Positions 7,071-10,889 of a stretch of 10,889 bases of DNA are shown here, one piece after another. Position numbers and translations under genes: made by a program. Below the pieces are notes generated by a model. That model had not been told where the DNA came from. It did no database searches and saw only the letters and a program-made list of their open reading frames with translations. Within the stretch, counting starts at the first letter, position 1. Every line of letters starts with the position of its first letter. The DNA comes from Tenericutes bacterium HGW-Tenericutes-5. Lineage in GTDB: Bacteria; Bacillota_I; Bacilli_A; Izemoplasmatales; Hujiaoplasmataceae. The stretch covers positions 1 to 10,889 of the forward strand of contig PGXI01000044.1 in the NCBI GenBank assembly GCA_002839125.1, written 5' to 3'.

Positions 7071-8033
7071 ATTTCTTATTATGATAAAAGTCAGATATGC
7101 AAGATAAATTGCCAGTAAGACACTGCCTTCAATTCGGTTGATTTTTCGTTTGTGTGTAGTTGCAAAAATCATAACAACAAAAGTAACCATTATCATCAAT
7201 ACTATATCAATAACGATGTTACTGCTGATTGTAATAGGGTTAATAGTTGATGAAATCCCTAGGACAAACATAATATTAAAAATATTACTGCCGATGATAT
7301 TTCCGAGCGCTATTTCGCTTTCTTTTTTAAGGGCCGCTGTTACCGAGGTGACAAGTTCAGGTAACGATGTACCGATAGCAACAATCGTTAAACCAACGAG
7401 TGTTTCGCTCATTCCTAATGAAAGCGCAATTTCTTGACCGTATTTAACTACTAGCCATCCACCTAGTACAAGACCACCTAATCCAATAAATAGTTTTAAT
7501 AAACTAGGAAGTACTGAAGGCTTTTTATCGTCTTTTTCAATGAAGTAAATCTTTTGATTGTTTTTATTCTTGATTGCGACTTCAACAATGTAATATACAA
7601 ATACTCCAAAAAATAATAATAGAATGATTCCATCTGTTCTTGATAAGGAATTGACAGTTTCAGAAGTTAAAGAAGTATCGAGTAACATTACTAGTAAAGC
7701 TACGCTTCCTAATAAAGCCAAAGGTATTTCTTTAACGATGGTTTTCTTTTGCACAATCATCGGCGTGATAACAGTTGTTAAACCTAAAATCAAAGAGATA
7801 TTAACTAGGTTTGAACCGATAACATTTCCTAGTGAGATACCTTCACTGCCATTAATGCTAGCAGAGATGCTAACAGCGGCTTCTGGAGTAGATGTCCCAA
7901 AAGCGACAATTGTCAAACCGATAATTATCGGAGGAATTCTTAAAATTTTAGCAAGTTTTGATGAGCCTTCTACAAAAAGATCAGCACCTTTTACAAGTAA
8001 AACAAAACCTACTATAAGCAACAAATAACTCAC
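7068..8033 (-). CDS. Calcium/sodium antiporter (CaCA family, YrbG-like)
   Basis: This encodes 321 residues. It starts at GTG 8033, chosen because AAGGAG (plus strand 8041-8046) lies 7 bases upstream and the protein then opens directly with the first membrane helix. Two inverted homologous halves each hold about five helices. The alpha-1 repeat has GTSTPE (46-51) and GNVIGSN (69-75); the alpha-2 repeat has GTSLPE (221-226) and GNIIGSN (244-250). The acidic residues E51 and E226 are the expected cation ligands. A charged cytoplasmic loop (about 153-173, KNKNNQKIYFIEKDDKKP) separates the halves. The protein exchanges Na+ or H+ for Ca2+ at the cytoplasmic membrane. It is a single gene with its own promoter (8073-8101) and shares a terminator with the convergent acetyltransferase gene. 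The family is clear; the exact ions are not readable. Confidence 0.95.
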   Translation of the reverse strand: MSYLLLIVGFVLLVKGADLFVEGSSKLAKILRIPPIIIGLTIVAFGTSTPEAAVSISASINGSEGISLGNVIGSNLVNISLILGLTTVITPMIVQKKTIVKEIPLALLGSVALLVMLLDTSLTSETVNSLSRTDGIILLLFFGVFVYYIVEVAIKNKNNQKIYFIEKDDKKPSVLPSLLKLFIGLGGLVLGGWLVVKYGQEIALSLGMSETLVGLTIVAIGTSLPELVTSVTAALKKESEIALGNIIGSNIFNIMFVLGISSTINPITISSNIVIDIVLMIMVTFVVMIFATTHKRKINRIEGSVLLAIYLAYLTFIIIRN

Positions 8034-8072
8034 TTTATCTCTCCTTGAAATTCAACTTTTTTAACAAGAAAA

Positions 8073-8101
8073 ATTATATCATGTTATCTGTATTTTAACA
8101 A
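8073..8101 (-). promoter_or_regulatory. Sigma-A-type promoter of the antiporter gene
   Basis: Read on the minus strand, TTGTTA (8096-8101) and a perfect TATAAT (8073-8078) are separated by exactly 17 bases. The -10 box lies about 40 bases before the GTG start. This is a good housekeeping promoter. Confidence 0.75.
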
Positions 8102-8148
8102 TTTATTTGCTAATGGGATAGGATAAAAAAAGCAAAATTACATTTACC

Positions 8149-8180
8149 AAAAGAAAAAGATACATTTTCTTTTCTTTTTA
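8149..8180 (+). other. A/T stem-loop in the leader of the EIIC-like gene
   Basis: AAAAGAAAA (8149-8157) can pair with TTTTCTTTT (8165-8173) around a 7-base loop, followed by CTTTTTAA. It resembles a weak terminator or attenuator but is made of purine/pyrimidine runs and may be chance. The remaining gap (8102-8148 and 8181-8221) holds only a weak -10-like TAGAAT at 8194-8199, with no good -35. Confidence 0.3.
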
Positions 8181-8234
8181 ACGAGTTTATTGATAGAATA
8201 TAAAGGTGACAAATATTCCTTAAGAGGTAAAAAT

Positions 8235-9233
8235 ATGACAAAAAATAAAGTTCTTAACTTTTTTATTACGAGTTTCAATGGTATGGCAATAGGACTCTTC
8301 GCTACTTTAATAATTGGAGTAATCATCGGCCAAATCGCTAAAATATTCGTTGGTGTTGATACTATATACACAAATCTTGTTGCTTTATCGACCGTTTTAA
8401 AAAGCTTTATGGGTATCGGTATTGGATTTGGGATCGCAATCGCTTTAAAACTAGATGGTATCAAGTTGGTGATTACTGGAGTAACTGGTGGAATAGCAAC
8501 TTACTTTTATTACGACCCAATGGTCGCATATATAACAACGATTTCTGTCTACTTTGTATTAAAATACTTATTATTTAAGAAGACACCTTTAGATATCATC
8601 ATTGTCCCTATAGTTGGAGCGATAGTAGGGCTGCTGATAACCAAATTAATCGGATATCCTGTGAAAACCGGAATGGATTACTTTGGTGAATTGATTCAAG
8701 TAGCTACAAGCTTACAACCATTTATTATGGGTATTATAATTGCGGTTATCATGGGTATGGCTTTAACGGCACCAATATCAAGTGCAGCAATCGCAATCGC
8801 AATCTCTCTAGGCGGAATTGCCGGAGGAGCTGCTGTTGTTGGCGGTAGCGTGCAAATGCTTGGTTTCGCGATAATGTCGAGAAAAGATAATAATATCGGA
8901 ACTGTAATATCCGTTGCAATTGGTACATCGATGTTACAGTTTAAGAATATTCTAAAAAAACCTATAATCTGGTTGCCGACAATTATTGTTTCTGCAATCT
9001 TGGGTCCTATTTCTACATTGGTCTTTAAAACTCAAACAGTGCCAACTGGAGCGGGAATGGGAACATCGGGATTAGTTGGTCAGTTCTCAACATTTGATGC
9101 GATGGGCTTTTCGAGCACAAGCTTATTAGCGGTCCTATTATTACAAATAGTTCTGCCAATAATTTTAGTTTTAGTTATTGATATTATATTTAGAAGGAAA
9201 GGCTTAATTAAGCCAGGAGATTTAAAAATTTAA
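8235..9233 (+). CDS. EIIC_2-type PTS membrane subunit homologue (orphan IIC-like transporter)
   Basis: This encodes 332 residues from ATG 8235, which has AAGAGG at 8222-8227 seven bases upstream; a TTG at 8190 in the same frame would span that site and is rejected. The protein is almost wholly hydrophobic, with about nine to ten segments. It opens MTKNKVLNFFITSFNGMAIG and has Gly/Ala-rich repeats in the centre (MALTAPISSAAIAIAISLGG, then GGAAVVGGSVQMLG) and PTGAGMGTSGLVGQ near residue 270. This fits the PTS_EIIC_2 family, which has the IIC-like fold but usually stands without IIA or IIB domains; none are encoded nearby. Substrates in the family are poorly known, and some members are annotated as putative toxin regulators. 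It ends at its own terminator but lies next to a pseudouridine kinase-glycosidase pair, so nucleoside import is a reasonable guess. The family call is good; the substrate is inference. Confidence 0.8.
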   Translation: MTKNKVLNFFITSFNGMAIGLFATLIIGVIIGQIAKIFVGVDTIYTNLVALSTVLKSFMGIGIGFGIAIALKLDGIKLVITGVTGGIATYFYYDPMVAYITTISVYFVLKYLLFKKTPLDIIIVPIVGAIVGLLITKLIGYPVKTGMDYFGELIQVATSLQPFIMGIIIAVIMGMALTAPISSAAIAIAISLGGIAGGAAVVGGSVQMLGFAIMSRKDNNIGTVISVAIGTSMLQFKNILKKPIIWLPTIIVSAILGPISTLVFKTQTVPTGAGMGTSGLVGQFSTFDAMGFSSTSLLAVLLLQIVLPIILVLVIDIIFRRKGLIKPGDLKI

Positions 9234-9241
9234 TTGTGATT

Positions 9242-9270
9242 AAAGTCAGAAAATTCTGACTTTTTCTTTT
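9242..9270 (+). terminator. Intrinsic terminator after the EIIC-like gene
   Basis: A 9-bp perfect stem pairs AAAGTCAGA (9242-9250) with TCTGACTTT (9255-9263) around an AAAT loop, followed by TTCTTTT. It separates the EIIC-like gene from the kinase-psuG operon, though readthrough is possible. Confidence 0.85.
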
Positions 9271-9273
9271 TGC

Positions 9274-9302
9274 TTTACAAATATTATTTTTTATTATATA
9301 AT
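9274..9302 (+). promoter_or_regulatory. Sigma-A-type promoter of the kinase-psuG operon
   Basis: TTTACA (9274-9279) and TATAAT (9297-9302) are separated by exactly 17 bases, 50 bases before the kinase start. The predicted start of transcription is near 9309, inside the inverted repeat at 9307-9326. Confidence 0.8.
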
Positions 9303-9306
9303 ACGT

Positions 9307-9326
9307 TTGTAAACATAAGTTTATAA
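9307..9326 (+). promoter_or_regulatory. Inverted repeat at the transcription start: candidate operator
   Basis: TTGTAAAC (9307-9314), four bases, then GTTTATAA (9319-9326): the arms match in 7 of 8 positions. Its place directly downstream of the -10 box suits a repressor site. The winged-HTH domain of the kinase encoded next is the obvious candidate ligand. AT-richness makes chance matches possible. Confidence 0.45.
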
Positions 9327-9351
9327 TAAAACAAATGTTAGTGGTGATAAT

Positions 9352-10446
9352 ATGAAGTTAAATGACAATGAAATTAAGGTGCTAGCAATCCTTGAAGAAG
9401 ATCCTTACATTAATCAAAAGAATATTGCTGATAAGATGAATCTTTCAAGACCAGCAGTAGCGAACTTAATTAGTGGTTTACAAACTAAAGGATATATTCT
9501 CGGTAAACCATACGTCCTAAGAAAGAAAGAATATGTTACTTGTGTTGGTGGAGCTAACGTTGATTATACTTTTAATCTTGAGGATCAAATGATCATGGGA
9601 ACATCTAATCCTGTATCAAAATCAATCTCCTATGGTGGGGTTATCCGTAATATCGCAGAAAATCTAGCTAGATTAAACCAAAGAGTTTCTTTGATGAGTC
9701 TTGTTGGAAAAGACACGGTTGGTGAAAACTTATTAAAAGACAATAAGAAACTAATGGAAGTCTTTGCGACAGATACGCTTGATAATCAACCAACTGGCAG
9801 TTATTACTCGATCATTGACAAGCATGGAAACATGAGTGTTGGTTTTGCGGATATGTCGATAAATGACCTTATGGACAGAACCTGGATTTTAGAGCACAGG
9901 AAACATCTGATTCTCAGTTCATGGATTATTGCAGATACGAACATCAAAAAAAGCGGGTTGGAAGCTTTGGTTGAATATGCAAATAATGAAGATAAAAATC
10001 TTTGCATAGTGGGAGTATCAGGACCAAAAATGAGAAATATGCCTGATGAGATTGTAGGTGTGAATTTAATTATAACCAATCTTGATGAAAGCCAAACATA
10101 TTTCAATTCCAACACAGATGATTTGTTTTCACTTGCTAAATTGTGGCTTGATAAAGGTGTAGAGCGAATAGTGATAACAGAAGGAAAAAAAGGCTTTGTT
10201 TATGGTAATAAGTCATTCTTGAAACATCAAGAAGCATTTATCGTCGAAGAAAAAGATATAATTGATGTGACAGGTGCGGGTGACGCATTCAGTGCCGCAA
10301 CTATCTATGGAATCATCAATAATTTAAAATTTGAAGAAGCAGTAAAACTAGGGGCTATCAATTCCAGTTTAACTATAAAACAAAATCACGCAGTAAACCC
10401 AAATCTTTCAATAAATCTATTAAAAAAGGAGTTAAAAAAACAATGA
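9352..10446 (+). CDS. Winged-HTH/PfkB fusion kinase, probable pseudouridine kinase (YeiI/PsuK-like)
   Basis: This encodes 364 residues, similar to E. coli YeiI (about 362) and longer than PsuK (about 313), which lacks the HTH. ATG 9352 is preceded by GGTGAT (9343-9348), matching the 16S 3' end. Residues 4-55 form a MarR/AsnC-like winged helix (NQKNIADKMNLSRPAVANLI as recognition part). The ribokinase/PfkB domain follows: substrate region CVGGANVDYTF (64-74), GGVIRNIAENLARL (95-108), and the ATP-site signature DVTGAGDAF (305-313) with catalytic base D311. With ATP it would phosphorylate pseudouridine at the 5' position. Substrate assignment rests on psuG, which overlaps the TGA stop by ATGA. 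The HTH suggests self-regulation through the inverted repeat at 9307-9326. Inosine or another nucleoside is an alternative substrate. Confidence 0.85.
   Translation: MKLNDNEIKVLAILEEDPYINQKNIADKMNLSRPAVANLISGLQTKGYILGKPYVLRKKEYVTCVGGANVDYTFNLEDQMIMGTSNPVSKSISYGGVIRNIAENLARLNQRVSLMSLVGKDTVGENLLKDNKKLMEVFATDTLDNQPTGSYYSIIDKHGNMSVGFADMSINDLMDRTWILEHRKHLILSSWIIADTNIKKSGLEALVEYANNEDKNLCIVGVSGPKMRNMPDEIVGVNLIITNLDESQTYFNSNTDDLFSLAKLWLDKGVERIVITEGKKGFVYGNKSFLKHQEAFIVEEKDIIDVTGAGDAFSAATIYGIINNLKFEEAVKLGAINSSLTIKQNHAVNPNLSINLLKKELKKQ
10423..10431 (+). promoter_or_regulatory. Ribosome-binding site for psuG inside the kinase gene
   Basis: AAAAAGGAG lies 11 bases before ATG 10443. It supports that ATG as the real start despite the overlap with the kinase stop. 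Confidence 0.7.
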
Positions 10447-10889
10447 AAAATTTAGAAAAGTATTTAGAAATCAAGCAAGAGGTTAAAGAAGCCTTACTTA
10501 ACAACAAACCAGTAGTTGCTTTAGAATCAACAATCATTTCTCATGGAATGCCTTATCCAGAAAATGTGAAAATGGCAAAAAAAGTAGAAGAAATCATCAA
10601 ATCTGAAGGTGCTGTTCCAGCAACTATTGCGATTATGAATGGTAAAATCAAAATCGGTTTAACGGATGAAGATTTAGAAGAACTAGCTCAAGCTAAAGAT
10701 GTAGCCAAAGTTTCTAGAAGAGATATTGCAAGAATTTTAGCATCTTCAACACTAGGAGCAACAACAGTTGCCTCAACAATGATTCTAGCTGAGATGGCCA
10801 AGATAAAATTCTTGGTTACTGGTGGAATCGGTGGAGTTCATCGTGGTTATGAAAAGACTTTGGATGTTTCAGCCGATTTAGAAGAACTT
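10443..10889 (+). CDS. psuG: Pseudouridine-5'-phosphate glycosidase, 5' part (runs off window)
   Basis: The first 149 codons are visible with no stop; full-length PsuG is about 300 residues. The ATG shares ATGA with the kinase stop. PsuG splits pseudouridine 5'-phosphate into uracil and ribose 5-phosphate (in vitro it also runs in reverse), acting in the cytoplasm as a trimer with a metal ion. Family landmarks: VALESTIISHGMPYP, with E28 matching E. coli Glu31; GAVPATIAIMNGKIKIGL; KVSRRDI with K89 matching Lys93; and FLVTGGIGGVHRG. The later catalytic lysine (E. coli Lys166) and Asn lie outside the window. It is preceded by its pathway partner kinase, making a minimal psuK-psuG pair. High certainty for the family and function. 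Confidence 0.96.
   Translation, partial: MKNLEKYLEIKQEVKEALLNNKPVVALESTIISHGMPYPENVKMAKKVEEIIKSEGAVPATIAIMNGKIKIGLTDEDLEELAQAKDVAKVSRRDIARILASSTLGATTVASTMILAEMAKIKFLVTGGIGGVHRGYEKTLDVSADLEEL

Noticed and set aside
7138..8028. Plus-strand open frames opposite the antiporter gene
   Set aside because: They are antisense images of the repeated membrane helices, with no start signals or domain likeness.
8190..8234. TTG start extending the EIIC-like protein
   Set aside because: The extension would translate through the AAGAGG ribosome-binding site of ATG 8235 and adds non-hydrophobic residues of no family likeness.
8144..8464. Minus-strand frame overlapping the start of the EIIC-like gene
   Set aside because: A proline/isoleucine-rich shadow of a hydrophobic gene; no ribosome-binding site.
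8780..8830. Short repeated gcaatc units
   Set aside because: They encode the Ala-Ile-rich membrane helix of the EIIC-like protein; not an independent repeat element.
9804..10115. Minus-strand frame opposite the PfkB gene
   Set aside because: Antisense to a well-supported domain; no own signals.

Overview
The window comes from an AT-rich, low-GC Gram-positive (Bacilli or Mollicutes-like) genome. The signs are short intergenic gaps, strong GGAGG / GGTGAT ribosome-binding sites, TATAAT-type promoters, compact hairpin terminators and strongly A/T-ending codons. Gene content (YitT, a U32/DUF3656 protein, a LacA/Maa acetyltransferase, an EIIC_2-type membrane protein, HTH-PfkB plus PsuG) fits Erysipelotrichia, Acholeplasma/RF39-like or related uncultured gut lineages. 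I cannot name a species.

Region 1 (1-3056, + strand) is the end of an operon resembling a modification-dependent restriction or defence locus. It holds the 3' part of a McrB-like AAA+ NTPase, a DUF2357/McrC-like partner with C-terminal zinc-binding cysteine pairs, and a small P-loop kinase-like gene. The small gene is interrupted by a single in-frame TGA at 2608-2610, but its downstream half is intact. The operon ends at a bidirectional terminator.

Region 2 (3057-5411, - strand) is a single gene for a 784-residue U32 peptidase-family protein of the RlhA (rRNA hydroxylation) type. It converges on region 1.

Region 3 (5501-7070, + strand) is a two-gene operon: a YitT-family membrane protein and a maltose/galactoside O-acetyltransferase-like hexapeptide protein. 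It ends in a palindromic terminator shared with the convergent calcium/sodium antiporter gene (7068-8033, - strand).

Region 4 (8034-10889, + strand) looks like a pseudouridine-salvage locus. An orphan EIIC_2-type membrane protein has its own terminator. It is followed by a well-formed promoter with an overlapping inverted repeat, then a fused winged-HTH/PfkB kinase that overlaps psuG by ATGA. PsuG runs off the right edge. In the expected pathway the kinase makes pseudouridine 5'-phosphate, PsuG splits it to uracil and ribose 5-phosphate, and the EIIC-like protein may be the importer (inference).

The points most worth a second look are the in-frame TGA and what it says about the genetic code, the McrBC-like operon whose McrC partner shows no intact nuclease motif, and the possible transporter and self-regulating kinase at the psu locus. 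No tRNA, rRNA, CRISPR array, insertion sequence or phage gene was seen.
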